A stretch of DNA of 64,000 nucleotides from Novosphingobium sp. JCM 18896 (GCF_025938095.1 NZ_JAPCZF010000001.1:868001-932000); one strand, 5' to 3'; numbered from the stretch's first letter, positions 49,746 to 58,752 are shown. Numbers and translations are program-made. Notes: generated by a model from the sequence alone, not told the origin.

Positions 49746-51128
49746 TCAGAAGCCGATGTCGACGATCGGCGCGTTATAGCCGCTGTTGACCGCGTTCTGT
49801 CCCTTGCGCAGCGTCTCGGCGTCGAGCCCGGCGAGATAGCCGTCGACGAGGCGCTGGTAGTTGCTGATCATGCCTTCCTGCTCGTGGCTGAGCCGCATGT
49901 GGGTGAAGCCGCCGGCGTGAAGTCCGCGCTGCTGGCGCGGCAGGTTCGAATAGTCCTGCATCGGGATCTCGGGGAACTGTTCGGAATCGTAAGGCAGCAT
50001 CGTCGGCGCCTTGGGCGTGTCGTAGTCCTCGCCCTCTGGGCGCAGGACCAGCGACCAGATCTCGAACAGGCAGGTCTCCGCGGTCAGCGGGCGGATGCGG
50101 TACGAGCTCATCGCCGCGAAGCTGGGCAGCAGGAAGAAGTGCGGGAACATGAATTCCACGTCGTGGAACGGCTTCTCCTGGTTGACCTTGGGAATGTCGA
50201 ACATCGGTGCGCCGCGGGCGAGGCCGTCGGCAGTGATGTCGGCCTGGGCCTTGGCGAAGAAGGCGCCGAGCGCGTGCATCGGATCCTCGGGGACCTCCAT
50301 GTCGCGCAGCTTCTCGATCACGTCGACCTCGGTCTGATGGACCATGCCGGCCATGCCGCTGGAAAGCCGGGCGTAGAAATCGATCATGTTGTTGACCATC
50401 ATCCGCGAATCCATGTTCCGCGTCGGGATCGGCTCGTTGCCGTCGGGACCGTAGGAATTGCCCGGCATCAGATCGTGCAGCTGCGGGTGCGTGCGCATGA
50501 CGTGATAGCCTTCCATGAAGGCCTCCATCGCGAGCTTCCAGTTGGTCGGCAGCACCGTGCCGTACCACCAGTCCATCTTCAGCCGATCGACGTGCCGCGC
50601 ATCGAGGATGTCGACCACGGGGCCCAGCGATTCGATCAGGCCCGGCGCGTCGTCGTCGAAGTTGATGAAGGCGCAGCCGGCCCAGAACTCGCAGCGGACC
50701 TGCGGCAGATCGATCAGCGCGTGGTCGAGCAGCGCCTCGTCGAAGATGGCCTTGCCGAAGACGAAGGTGTTCTTGCCCTCGGCGTTCCAGCGCCAGCCAT
50801 GGAACGGGCAGATGAAGCCGGTCTTGGCGCAATTGCCCGGACCTTCGACCAGTTGCACGCCGCGGTGGCGGCAGGCGTTGTGGAAGGCCTTCACCCCGTC
50901 CTTGGTGCGCACGACGATGACCGATTTGTCGAGGATCGTGTATTCGGTGTAGTCGCCGATGTGCGGGATTTCCTCGAGCCGGCAGGCCATCTGCCAGACG
51001 TGCGGCCAGAGCTTTTCGTTCTCCTGCTTGAAGAAGTCTTCGTCGTAGTAGCGCTCGGCCGGGATAAGCTTGGGCTCGGTCACCCGATGCGGGACCTTCG
51101 CAAGCGCGGCCTGGGTATCCTGGGTCAT
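49746..51128 (-). CDS. Rieske non-haem iron oxygenase, alpha subunit
   Basis: A 460-residue aromatic-ring-hydroxylating-type oxygenase. The Rieske cluster ligands are Cys86, His88 (NACRHRG), Cys107 and His110 (ICPFHGWRW). The mononuclear iron histidines are probably His209 and His214 in TNWKLAMEAFMEGYHVMRTHP. A distal acidic ligand lies in the C-terminal half. No beta subunit, ferredoxin or reductase gene is adjacent, so it may be a homo-oligomer fed by unlinked electron carriers. It lies downstream of an epoxide hydrolase gene. ATG 51128. Confidence 0.94.
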   Translation of the reverse strand: MTQDTQAALAKVPHRVTEPKLIPAERYYDEDFFKQENEKLWPHVWQMACRLEEIPHIGDYTEYTILDKSVIVVRTKDGVKAFHNACRHRGVQLVEGPGNCAKTGFICPFHGWRWNAEGKNTFVFGKAIFDEALLDHALIDLPQVRCEFWAGCAFINFDDDAPGLIESLGPVVDILDARHVDRLKMDWWYGTVLPTNWKLAMEAFMEGYHVMRTHPQLHDLMPGNSYGPDGNEPIPTRNMDSRMMVNNMIDFYARLSSGMAGMVHQTEVDVIEKLRDMEVPEDPMHALGAFFAKAQADITADGLARGAPMFDIPKVNQEKPFHDVEFMFPHFFLLPSFAAMSSYRIRPLTAETCLFEIWSLVLRPEGEDYDTPKAPTMLPYDSEQFPEIPMQDYSNLPRQQRGLHAGGFTHMRLSHEQEGMISNYQRLVDGYLAGLDAETLRKGQNAVNSGYNAPIVDIGF

Positions 51129-51260
51129 CTTTTCTCTCCTGCCGGCGTGACGCGAGTCGGGCCTCGCGGATCGCCAGTCTTCGGACCGATGCTAATTAAT
51201 GCATCTCGGCATGTGAATTATTTTTCGCCAGAAGGCTGGGGCAGCGTGCGGGCGATATGG

Positions 51261-52361
51261 TCAGCGCCAGCGGTCGAAAAAGCCCGCGACCTCGGCGGCG
51301 AAAAGCTCGGGTTCCTCCCAGGCGGCGAAGTGACCGCCGCTGGGCATCTCCTGCCACGACACGATGTTGAACCGCTTCTCGGCCGCAGCGCGGGGCGGGG
51401 GTGGGGTCTCTTTCGGAAACCGCGCAAAGCCCATCGGCACCGCGATGGGACCACCATCGGTCGGTCGCGCCACGGTCATCGAGTTGTAGAGCCACATCGA
51501 CGCCTGGACGTTGTCGCTGACCAGATAGGTCATGACGGCGGTGATCAACTGGTCCTTCGAGAAGGCGCTCTCGATGTCGCCGTCGTTGTCCGACCAGGCG
51601 CGGTATTTCTCGAGCACCCAGGAGGCGAAGCCGATCGGCGTGTCGGCGAGGGCGAGCCCGATCGTCTGCGGCCGCGTGGTCATCTGTTTCGAATAGGCAC
51701 CGACGTCGTTCATCCGCCGCCGCGCCGCCTTGAACCAGTCGGCCTCCTCAGGCGACATCTCGCCGCTGGGCCGGTGCGCGAGATAGTTGAGGTGGAAGGC
51801 CCCGACGACGCCGGCGTGATCCTGCGCGAGCGCGGTGGTGACCGAAGCCCCCCAGTCGCCGCCCTGCGCGCCGAAGCGCGGATAGCCGAGCACATCGACC
51901 ATCAAGGTCCGCCACATCCGCGCGATGTCGCGCGCACCGATCGGGCGGGGCGGGCGGCCCGAAAAGCCGTAACCGGGGAGCGAAGGCACGACCACGTCGT
52001 AGCCGCGCGCCGCCAGTAACGGCATCGCTTCGAGGAATTCGAGCACCGAGCCCGGCCAGCCATGGCTGAGGATCAGCGGATAGCCCGGCTCACCGGTGGT
52101 CACGGGCAGGTGGTAGAAGTGGACCGCGATGCCTTCGATCTCGGCCATGTATTGCGGCAGCGCGTTGAACGCCGCCTCGGCCGCCGACCAGTCGTAGCGA
52201 TCGCGCCAGTGGTCGCGGAACTCGGCAAGATAGCGCGCATCGGTGCCGTATTTCCAATCGGCATCGTCATCGGGGGCATAGCCGATCACGGCATCGGCCA
52301 CGCGCCCGGCGATCCAGTCGAGCCGGGCCTGCGGAACGGCGACACGAAACGGTCTTTTCAC
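51261..52361 (-). CDS. Epoxide hydrolase (EHN domain), second copy
   Basis: A 366-residue enzyme: EHN lid (PFRVAVPQARLDWIAGRVADAV...YLAEFRDHWRDRYDWSAAEAAFNALPQY), oxyanion HGWPGSVLEFLEAMPLL, nucleophile Asp in AQGGDWGASVT (about 168), and catalytic His in MPSGGHFAAWEEPEL. It is paralogous to the enzyme at 35578 but differs in lid and C-terminal segments, so a different epoxide is likely. The start is GTG (52359-52361). It is divergent from the MFS gene and 132 bases upstream of the Rieske gene. Confidence 0.92.
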   Translation of the reverse strand: MKRPFRVAVPQARLDWIAGRVADAVIGYAPDDDADWKYGTDARYLAEFRDHWRDRYDWSAAEAAFNALPQYMAEIEGIAVHFYHLPVTTGEPGYPLILSHGWPGSVLEFLEAMPLLAARGYDVVVPSLPGYGFSGRPPRPIGARDIARMWRTLMVDVLGYPRFGAQGGDWGASVTTALAQDHAGVVGAFHLNYLAHRPSGEMSPEEADWFKAARRRMNDVGAYSKQMTTRPQTIGLALADTPIGFASWVLEKYRAWSDNDGDIESAFSKDQLITAVMTYLVSDNVQASMWLYNSMTVARPTDGGPIAVPMGFARFPKETPPPPRAAAEKRFNIVSWQEMPSGGHFAAWEEPELFAAEVAGFFDRWR

Positions 52362-52421
52362 GTTGCGATCTTCCGGTCAGAGTGGGCGAGTCCGGTCGCG
52401 GGTCTATCAGCGCCTCGATAC

Positions 52422-52443
52422 AATGCAAACATCGCGTTGCATT
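52422..52443. promoter_or_regulatory. TTGCAT-type dyad between epoxide hydrolase and MFS genes
   Basis: AATGCAA (52422-52428) and TTGCATT (52437-52443) are perfect inverted copies with an 8-base spacer, centred in the divergent gap (61 bases from the GTG of the hydrolase gene, 53 from the MFS ATG). Similar ATGCA/TGCAT sequences occur before the cyclase gene (54171), the acyl-CoA synthetase gene (56046) and the IclR-divergent operon (39068). Confidence 0.5.
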
Positions 52444-52495
52444 TTATCGCAGCCATGGCAGGCTCGGGCAAGAGAACACACAAAAGGAGAGCACG

Positions 52496-53800
52496 ATGCC
52501 GGCAAGCGAGGCTGCGGTGCGGCGACCGGGTGCGTGGCGCACGGTCTGGATCCTGGCGCTGGTCTGGGCCATGGCCATGCTCGACCGGCTGATTCTGCTG
52601 TTGCTGATCCCCGGCATCAAGGCGTCGATGCAGCTCAGTGATACCGAGGTCTCGTTGCTCTACGGCCTGGCCTTCGCGATCTGCTTCTCGGTGATCGGCA
52701 TCCCGCTGGGCCACCTCGTCGACCGCTGGAGCCGGCGCAACCTGCTGATCGCGGGCATGCTCGGCTGGAGCGCGGCGACCCTCGCCTGCGCGCTGTCGCA
52801 CGACTTCTGGACCTTCTTCGCGGCGCGCATGACGCTGGGCGCGTTCCAGGCCGTGCTGGCGCCTGCGGCGATCTCGATCGTTGCCGACCTGTTCCCGACC
52901 GAACAGCGCGGCAAGCCGACCGCGCTGCTGCTCGCCGCCTCGATGTTCGGCGGCGCCCTGGCGAACCTCGTTGGCGGCGCGCTGCTCGACGCCTTTGCCG
53001 ATCACCAGCCCGTCCTGCCGCTGGTCGGGCAACTCGCGGCCTGGCAACTCGCGCTGTTTGGCGCGGGCCTGGTCAGCCTGGTCGCCACGCCCTTGCTCCT
53101 GCTCGTGCAGGAACCGCCGCGCGAAAGCGCCGCCGCCACGGGCATGGGCGAGAGCTTCGGCATGATCGCCCACGTCCGCCGGCATGGCGCGATGTTCCTG
53201 CTGCTCTTCGCCGCCTTCGTGGTGATCGCGGTTGCGGGCAACGGCGTCGGCAACTGGTGGCCGGCGGTGTTCATGCGCCAGAGCGGGCTGACACCGACCG
53301 AGACCGGCATGGTGCTCGGCTCGATCTCGCTGATCGGCGGCATCGGCGCGGCGGTGATCGGCGGCGCGCTCAGCGACTGGGCGGCGCGGCGCGATCCGCG
53401 GACGGGGCGCCTCAAGCTGACCGCCGTGGCGCTCGTCGGGCAGATGATCGTGCTGCTGCCGCTGCTGCAGCCGCAGTTCGTGCCCGGGATCGTCGTCGCG
53501 CTGTCGATCTCGGTGATCCTGTCGGGGGTTATCGGCGCGGCCTGCTATTCGCTGCTGCCCGACCTGGTGCCGCCGCAAGGGCGTGGCCTGCTGATCGCGA
53601 TGTACCAGTTCGTCGGCAACCTGATCGGCTTCGGCCTGGGGCCGACGGCGGTCGCGCTGGTGACCAACGAGGTGCTGCGCGCCGAGACGCGCGTGGCCGA
53701 GGCGATGATGCTGTTCGGCCTGCCGATCTATGCCCTCGCCGGCGTGTTCGTCCTGCTCGCCGCGCCGGCGGTCAATCGCATGCGCGCGGCGGCGGCCTAG
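52496..53800 (+). CDS. MFS transporter
   Basis: A 434-residue transporter with about 12 membrane helices. The helix 2-3 loop signature is GIPLGHLVDRWSRRNLLIAGM, and helices 8-9 are joined by GGALSDWAARRDPRTGRL. Asp in AMLDRLILLLLIPGIKASMQLSD in helix 1 is typical of the spinster/hexuronate-like subgroup that carries organic anions or lipids. It may import the cluster's substrate or an intermediate. ATG 52496 with AAAGGAGAG upstream. Confidence 0.92.
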   Translation: MPASEAAVRRPGAWRTVWILALVWAMAMLDRLILLLLIPGIKASMQLSDTEVSLLYGLAFAICFSVIGIPLGHLVDRWSRRNLLIAGMLGWSAATLACALSHDFWTFFAARMTLGAFQAVLAPAAISIVADLFPTEQRGKPTALLLAASMFGGALANLVGGALLDAFADHQPVLPLVGQLAAWQLALFGAGLVSLVATPLLLLVQEPPRESAAATGMGESFGMIAHVRRHGAMFLLLFAAFVVIAVAGNGVGNWWPAVFMRQSGLTPTETGMVLGSISLIGGIGAAVIGGALSDWAARRDPRTGRLKLTAVALVGQMIVLLPLLQPQFVPGIVVALSISVILSGVIGAACYSLLPDLVPPQGRGLLIAMYQFVGNLIGFGLGPTAVALVTNEVLRAETRVAEAMMLFGLPIYALAGVFVLLAAPAVNRMRAAAA

Positions 53801-53807
53801 CCGGCGC

Positions 53808-54143
53808 TTAGCTCGAAGCGATCACCCGGCCGGCGGCCTGGACCATGCCGGCCTTGGTAAGCGCGTCGGACATTGGCATGTCGTCAGAGCCCGAGGCGGC
53901 GCGGATCGAATCGATCACGCTTTCGGGATTGTCGCCCTCGAGCTCGTAGAGCGTCAGCAGGGTCCATTGCGGCGCGTCGTCGAGTTCGTAGACCCGCTGG
54001 AAGTCGAGGCTGACCAGCTTGCCGCCAACCACGCCGGGCATGCGCAGGACGTCGGCGAAGTGGCGATCGCGGTACCAGGTGACGAACTCCTCCTCGCGGC
54101 CGGCAACGGCGCGCGAGAGAACGGCGTAGGTAAAACGGGCCAT
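53808..54143 (-). CDS. Small dimeric alpha/beta-barrel protein (DUF4286/EthD-like)
   Basis: A 111-residue protein. MARFTYAVLSRAVAGREEEFVTWYRDRHFADVLRMPGVVGGKLVSLDFQRVYELDDAPQWTLLTLYELEG fits the dimeric ferredoxin-like barrel (EthD/DUF4286 type): beta-strand, then WYxxxHxxDVLxxPGVxxG. EthD-like proteins accompany P450 and oxygenase systems, with unclear roles. The start is ATG 54143. It is convergent with the MFS gene and divergent from the cyclase gene. Confidence 0.82.
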   Translation of the reverse strand: MARFTYAVLSRAVAGREEEFVTWYRDRHFADVLRMPGVVGGKLVSLDFQRVYELDDAPQWTLLTLYELEGDNPESVIDSIRAASGSDDMPMSDALTKAGMVQAAGRVIASS

Positions 54144-54170
54144 CGATTCGATCCTCTTCTTGCCCCGGGC

Positions 54171-54197
54171 ATGCAAGCCGTGCATGAATAATGCAAC
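54171..54197. promoter_or_regulatory. TGCAT-type dyad before the cyclase operon
   Basis: ATGCA (54171-54175) and TGCAT (54181-54185) flank AGCCG, and a third copy, ATGCAAC, follows at 54191-54197, just before the AGGAGAG ribosome site of the cyclase gene. This divergent gap is only 66 bases, so an operator here would affect both genes. Part of the recurring TGCAT pattern described under findings. Confidence 0.4.
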
Positions 54198-54209
54198 AGG
54201 AGAGATTCA

Positions 54210-55256
54210 ATGATAGAGGCGGATGACAAGCGCTGGCAGCAGCGCCCCGAAGGTTCGAACTGGGGCGATTTCGGCCCCGACGACCAGATCGGCCGGCTCA
54301 ACCTGATCACCCCCGAACGCCGCCGCGCCGCCGCCGCCGAGGTGCGCGAGGGGATCGCCTTTTGCCTGTCCTTGCCGCTCGACTGCCCGCGCGTGCAGAT
54401 CAACCCGCGCCGCTTCCCGCCCGAGATGTCGTTTTCGATGCGCGGCGACGATCCGGCGATGAACTATCCCTATGGCCGCATGTTTCCGGGCCAGAAGGAC
54501 GTGGTCTGCGACGACCGCGCGCTGCTGAGCCTGCAATATTCGACCCAGTGGGATTCGCTCTGCCACATGGGCTTCCTCTACGACGACGGTCGCGGCGAGG
54601 AGGAAGCGACCTACTACAACGGCTATCGCGCCCACGATCACGTCCACGGCCCGTTCGACTACCTCCACGACCGCGCGGCCAAGGACGGCCCCTACGGCGC
54701 GGCACGGCTCGGGATCGAGACCCTGGCCGAGACCGGTCTGCAGGCGCGCGGCGTGATGATCGACCTGTTCGCGCACGTCGGGCTCGAGGCCGAACGGATC
54801 GGCTATGACCGGCTCATGCGGATCCTCGAAGAGGACAAGGTCGAGGTCGAGGAGGGCGACGTGCTCTGCTTCCGCACGGGCTTCGACCGCGCACTGCTGG
54901 CGCAATATGTCGACGTCTCGGTACCCGTCGATCCGCACCGCTGCTCGGGGCTCGACGGCTTCGACGACCGCCTGCTGCAGTGGATCACCGACAGCGGCGC
55001 GGTGGCGCTGGTCTCGGACAACGAGGCGGTCGAATGCATGCCCGATTTCAAGCGCGAGACGCCGCACGGCTCGCGCGTGCCGCTGCACAACCACTGCCTG
55101 TTCAAGCTGGGCATCCCACTGGGCGAGATGTTCCTGCTCAGCGATCTGGCCGACTGGCTGCGCGCCAACGGCCGCTCGCGCTTCCTGTTCACCGCGCCGC
55201 CGCTGCGACTGCCGGGCGCGGTGGGATCACCGGTGACGGGGGTGGGCACGGTATGA
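54210..55256 (+). CDS. Cyclase family (kynurenine formamidase-like) hydrolase
   Basis: A 348-residue protein of the long cyclase subgroup. STQWDSLCHMGFLYDDG takes the place of the metal-binding HxGTHxDxPxH motif (here the Asp and a later His remain), with THVHGPFDYLHD-like DHVHGPFDYLHD downstream. Metal-dependent hydrolysis of an amide, lactone or ring ketone is the family's general chemistry. In a catabolic cluster it could open a ring. ATG 54210 follows AGGAGAG. Its stop codon overlaps the ATG of the next gene. Confidence 0.85.
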   Translation: MIEADDKRWQQRPEGSNWGDFGPDDQIGRLNLITPERRRAAAAEVREGIAFCLSLPLDCPRVQINPRRFPPEMSFSMRGDDPAMNYPYGRMFPGQKDVVCDDRALLSLQYSTQWDSLCHMGFLYDDGRGEEEATYYNGYRAHDHVHGPFDYLHDRAAKDGPYGAARLGIETLAETGLQARGVMIDLFAHVGLEAERIGYDRLMRILEEDKVEVEEGDVLCFRTGFDRALLAQYVDVSVPVDPHRCSGLDGFDDRLLQWITDSGAVALVSDNEAVECMPDFKRETPHGSRVPLHNHCLFKLGIPLGEMFLLSDLADWLRANGRSRFLFTAPPLRLPGAVGSPVTGVGTV

Positions 55257-56044
55257 TCGACATGAACGAACTGAAGATCGCCTGGGACCGCGACGGCGTT
55301 GCCTGCCTGCGCGGGCTGCTCTCGCCCGCGCAGATCGCCGATGCGACCGAAGCCTACGAATGGACCCGCGACAACCGCGGCCCGGGTTTCACGACAATGG
55401 GCGGCGATGACCGCTCGTGGCAGGACCTGTCGAACCCGGCCAGCTATGCCGCCTATGACGGCATGCTCCGCCGCTCGCCGATCGCGCCGCTGCTGGCCGA
55501 GCTCTGGGGCGGGCCGGTCTGGTACATGTACGAGCAGATCTTCCACAAGGAAGCGACCGAGAACTTCACGCCGTGGCACCAGGACACGCCCTACATGCCC
55601 GTCGCCGGCGCACATCATGCGGTCTGCTGGATAAGCCTCGATCCCGTCAGCCGCGCGGCGACGCTCGAATACTGCCTCGGCAGCCATCGCGGGCCGGTCT
55701 ACAACGGCACCTCGTTCAAGCCCGGCGATCCGACCGACCCATTCTACAGGACCGGCGACCTGCCGCGCATGCCCGATGTCCAGGCCGATCGCGCAAGCTG
55801 GAACATCGACGGCTGGGCGACCGAGCCCGGCGACGTCGTGCTGTTCCACCCGAGCGTGCTCCACGGCGGCGGCGCACCGGGGCCGCAGGGACGGCGCCGC
55901 ACGCTGACCCTGCGTTTCTTCGGCGAGGACGCGACCTATCAGGCGCGCCCGGGCCGGACGGCCGCGCCGAACGTGCCGGGGCTGCACGACAATCTGCGTG
56001 ACGGCGATCCTTTCCGCCATCCGATGTTCCCGCAGCTCGCCTGA
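55253..56044 (+). CDS. Phytanoyl-CoA dioxygenase family protein
   Basis: A 263-residue Fe(II)/2-oxoglutarate-dependent dioxygenase. The iron triad is His109 and Asp111 (PWHQDTPYM) and His204 (FHPSVLHGGGAPG), with a 2-oxoglutarate-binding Arg in RRRTLTLRFFGED (about 214-221). FHKEATENFTPWHQDTPY and DPVSRAATLEYCLGSHR resemble PhyH proteins that alpha-hydroxylate acyl-CoAs or hydroxylate other hydrophobic molecules. ATG 55253 is coupled to the cyclase gene by a 4-base overlap. Confidence 0.92.
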   Translation: MIDMNELKIAWDRDGVACLRGLLSPAQIADATEAYEWTRDNRGPGFTTMGGDDRSWQDLSNPASYAAYDGMLRRSPIAPLLAELWGGPVWYMYEQIFHKEATENFTPWHQDTPYMPVAGAHHAVCWISLDPVSRAATLEYCLGSHRGPVYNGTSFKPGDPTDPFYRTGDLPRMPDVQADRASWNIDGWATEPGDVVLFHPSVLHGGGAPGPQGRRRTLTLRFFGEDATYQARPGRTAAPNVPGLHDNLRDGDPFRHPMFPQLA

Positions 56045-56045
56045 C

Positions 56046-56074
56046 TTGCACATCTCGCCAGCGAAGATATGCAT
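56046..56074. promoter_or_regulatory. Imperfect TGCA dyad before the acyl-CoA synthetase gene
   Basis: TTGCACATCT (56046-56055) and AGATATGCAT (56065-56074) are inverted copies at 8 of 10 positions. The first six bases could also be a -35 box (TTGCAC), with TATGCA at 56068-56073 as a -10 box at 16-base spacing. It lies in the only gap (60 bases) inside the plus-strand run from 54210 to 60447. Confidence 0.35.
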
Positions 56075-56104
56075 CGCGCGTAAAGCATTAATCGGGAGTC
56101 GGTC

Positions 56105-57817
56105 GTGCCGGGAGAAGTGAGCAATATCCGAGATCCGCTGGTCGCGCGGCTGATCGGCCCCGGCAAGGCCTTCGAGCTGGTACCCGAGCGGATCGGCGAT
56201 CAGGTGCACGAGGTGTTCCGGGGCGCGCCGCGCAACTTGGCCGGTCTCTATCGCCAGGGCATGCAGTACGGCGACCGGCTGATGATCGTCCACGGCGACA
56301 CGCGCCTGACCTATGCCGAGGGTTTCGCGCGCGCCGCCGCGCTCGCCCAGACACTGCGCGAGCGCTACAGCGTGGGGCAGGGCACGACGGTGGCCGTGGT
56401 CACCGCCAACCGTCCCGAATGGATCATCTCGCTGCTGGCGATCACCGCGCTCGGCGGAGTGGCGGCGCTGGTCAACAGCCGCGGCGCGGCCGAGGAGATG
56501 CTGCGCGCGATCGACAAGGTCGGCTGCACGCTGGCGATCCTCGATGCAGAACGCGACGACGTGATCACCGCCGAGCAGCCCGATCCCGCCTGGCCGCGGA
56601 TCGTCATCGGCGAGCCCAAGGTGCCGCTGCGCGCCCGCGATGCGGACTTCGCCGCGCTGTCGGCGCCGCAGCCGGGCCTCGACTTCGCGCCCGCCGACAT
56701 CGCGCCGGGCCAGGGCGCGATCATCCTGTTCACCTCGGGCACCACGGGCTTCCCGAAGGGTGCGCTGCTGAGCCACGGCGCGCTCGCGCATTCGGTCTCG
56801 GTCGCGGCCTTCATGGGCACCCTGCAGGACATTCGCTACGAGGAGGAGAGCGGCGAGACGCTGCCGCCCGATCGCCGCGCGATGACGACGCCCGCGGTGA
56901 TCCTCGGTCCGATGTTCCACCTTTCTGGGATCATGCCGATCCTGCGCGCGCTGAGCCTGGGGACGACGATCCACATCATGGGCAAGTGGAACGCCGACGT
57001 CGCCTTCGACATGATCGAGCATGTCGGCATGACGCGGCTGTCCTTCGTCCCGGCGATGCTGTTCGACATGTTCCGCAGCCCCCGCGCGACGCCCGAGATG
57101 CTCGCCAACGTCCGCTACATGGTCAACGGCGCCGCGCCGCTAAACCTGGCGCTGGTCGAGGAGATCAAGGCGCGGATGCCGAATTGCCAGCTCGCCAACG
57201 GCTATGGCCAGACCGAGGCCACCGCCCAGACCTGCAACATCAGCGGCAACCTCTACCTCGACCATCCGGCAGCCTGCGGCTGGGCCGCGCCGACCGTGAA
57301 GATCGAACTGCGCCGCGACGACGGCTCGATCGCGGCGCCGGGCGAGGCGGGCGAGCTCTGGGTCTCGAGCCCGATGCTGATGAACGAGTACGTCGGCGAT
57401 CCCGAGGCGACGGCCGAGACCCTGCAGGATGGCTGGCTCGCCTCGGGCGACGTCGCCACGGTCGACGAGAACGGCATCTACACGATTGTCGACCGCAAGA
57501 AGAACATGATCATCTCGGGCGGCGAGAACATCTACTGCGCGGAGGTAGAACGTGTCGTCGGCGATCATCCGGCGGTGCGGGAGGTCATCGCCTATGGCCT
57601 GCCCGACGCACGCCTGGGCGAACGTCTGGCCGTGACCGCCGTGCTCGAAGCCGGCGCCGAGGCGAGCGAGGACGAGATCAAGGCCCACGCCAAGCAGCGG
57701 GTCGCCATCTACAAGGTCCCGCGCGACGTCTTCCTGACCCGCGACTCATTGCCGCGCACGGCCTCGGGCAAGGTCGATCGCGGCAAGTTCCTCAAGACTC
57801 TGCGCGAGTTGGCCTGA
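56105..57817 (+). CDS. Class I acyl-CoA synthetase (AMP-forming)
   Basis: A 570-residue adenylate-forming enzyme that activates a carboxylic acid to its CoA thioester. Motifs: P-loop ILFTSGTTGFPKGALLSH (about 208), NGYGQTEATAQTCNISG (about 363), SGDVATVDENGIYTIVDRKKNMIISGGENIYCAEVE (about 447-482), and the terminal Lys region LPRTASGKVDRGKF. Family members include FadD3/FadD17/FadD19-like steroid-acid ligases, but the acid is unknown. The start is GTG 56105 with GGGAG upstream. Confidence 0.94.
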   Translation: MPGEVSNIRDPLVARLIGPGKAFELVPERIGDQVHEVFRGAPRNLAGLYRQGMQYGDRLMIVHGDTRLTYAEGFARAAALAQTLRERYSVGQGTTVAVVTANRPEWIISLLAITALGGVAALVNSRGAAEEMLRAIDKVGCTLAILDAERDDVITAEQPDPAWPRIVIGEPKVPLRARDADFAALSAPQPGLDFAPADIAPGQGAIILFTSGTTGFPKGALLSHGALAHSVSVAAFMGTLQDIRYEEESGETLPPDRRAMTTPAVILGPMFHLSGIMPILRALSLGTTIHIMGKWNADVAFDMIEHVGMTRLSFVPAMLFDMFRSPRATPEMLANVRYMVNGAAPLNLALVEEIKARMPNCQLANGYGQTEATAQTCNISGNLYLDHPAACGWAAPTVKIELRRDDGSIAAPGEAGELWVSSPMLMNEYVGDPEATAETLQDGWLASGDVATVDENGIYTIVDRKKNMIISGGENIYCAEVERVVGDHPAVREVIAYGLPDARLGERLAVTAVLEAGAEASEDEIKAHAKQRVAIYKVPRDVFLTRDSLPRTASGKVDRGKFLKTLRELA

Positions 57818-57820
57818 GCC

Positions 57821-58705
57821 ATGGACTTCGAAACCCTCCGCTACGAGATCGACGCCGGCGTCGCCACGATCACGCTGGCCCGCCCGGAAAAGCTCAACGC
57901 GATCGACGGACACGCGGTGCGCGAACTGACCACCGCCTTCGATCGTGCCGACCGCGACGACGACGTCCGCGCGGTAATCCTGACCGGCGAAGGGCGCGTG
58001 TTCTGCGCAGGCGCCGACATGTCGCGCGGCGACGAGACCTTCAAGGCGCCCGATGCCGCGAGCCGCACGGTTCCCGAGGGTGAGACCGTCTATCAGCAGC
58101 AATGGGCGCGCGAGCCGGGCGGCATCCTGGCGCTGCGGCTCTATGCCATGACCAAGCCGCTGATCGCCGCGATCAACGGCCCCTGCGCCGGGATGGGCGC
58201 GACGATGCCGCTGCCGATGGATGTGCGCCTGGCCAGCGAGACCGCGCGTTTCGGTTTCGTCTTCGCGCGCCGCGGAATGGTGCCCGAGGTCGGCTCGTCG
58301 TGGTTCCTGCCGCGCATCGTCGGGATCTCGCGCGCGCTCGAATGGTGCTATTCGGGCCGCTCGGTCGGCGCCGACGAAGCACTGGCCGCGGGTCTGGTCA
58401 GCCGCGTCCTGCCGCCCGAAGACCTGCTTCCCGAGGCGCGCAAGCTGGCCCGCGAGCTGACCGAGAATTCGGCACCGGTGTCGATCGCACTGACCCGGCA
58501 GATGATGTGGCGCGGGCTCGGCATGACGCATCCGATGGAGGCGCACCGGGTCGAGAGCCGCGGCATCTATGCCCGCGGCCGCAGCCCCGACGCGCTGGAA
58601 GGCGTGCGCGCCTTCCTCGACAAACGAACTCCGGTCTTTCCGGGCACGGTCTCCAGCGACATGCCCGACTACTACCCCTGGTGGACCGAGCCCGAATACT
58701 TCTGA
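57821..58705 (+). CDS. Enoyl-CoA hydratase/isomerase family protein
   Basis: A 294-residue crotonase: ATITLARPEKLNAIDGHAVRELTTAFDRAD, oxyanion segments GEGRVFCAGADMSRGD and AAINGPCAGMGATMPLPMDVRLAS, then RFGFVFARRGMVPEVGSSWFLPRIVG, with Glu in PEVGSS and Phe at the usual first Glu position, a pattern common in isomerase/hydratase subgroups of sterol and fatty-acid catabolism. Residues 80-105 hold an insert. ATG 57821, 3 bases after the synthetase stop codon. Confidence 0.92.
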   Translation: MDFETLRYEIDAGVATITLARPEKLNAIDGHAVRELTTAFDRADRDDDVRAVILTGEGRVFCAGADMSRGDETFKAPDAASRTVPEGETVYQQQWAREPGGILALRLYAMTKPLIAAINGPCAGMGATMPLPMDVRLASETARFGFVFARRGMVPEVGSSWFLPRIVGISRALEWCYSGRSVGADEALAAGLVSRVLPPEDLLPEARKLARELTENSAPVSIALTRQMMWRGLGMTHPMEAHRVESRGIYARGRSPDALEGVRAFLDKRTPVFPGTVSSDMPDYYPWWTEPEYF

Positions 58706-58752
58706 TCGAAACAAGACGGGCCGCACGAGCCCGAAGGGATGAGGACAGTACG

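Noticed and set aside
49746..51128. Assigning the Rieske oxygenase to a specific aromatic pathway
   Set aside because: No beta subunit, ferredoxin, reductase or ring-cleavage dioxygenase is nearby, so the substrate class cannot be inferred from context.
54803..57022. 739-codon frame antisense to the cyclase, PhyH and synthetase genes
   Set aside because: It spans three well-supported genes in one antisense register and contains no motif; it is a by-product of codon bias.
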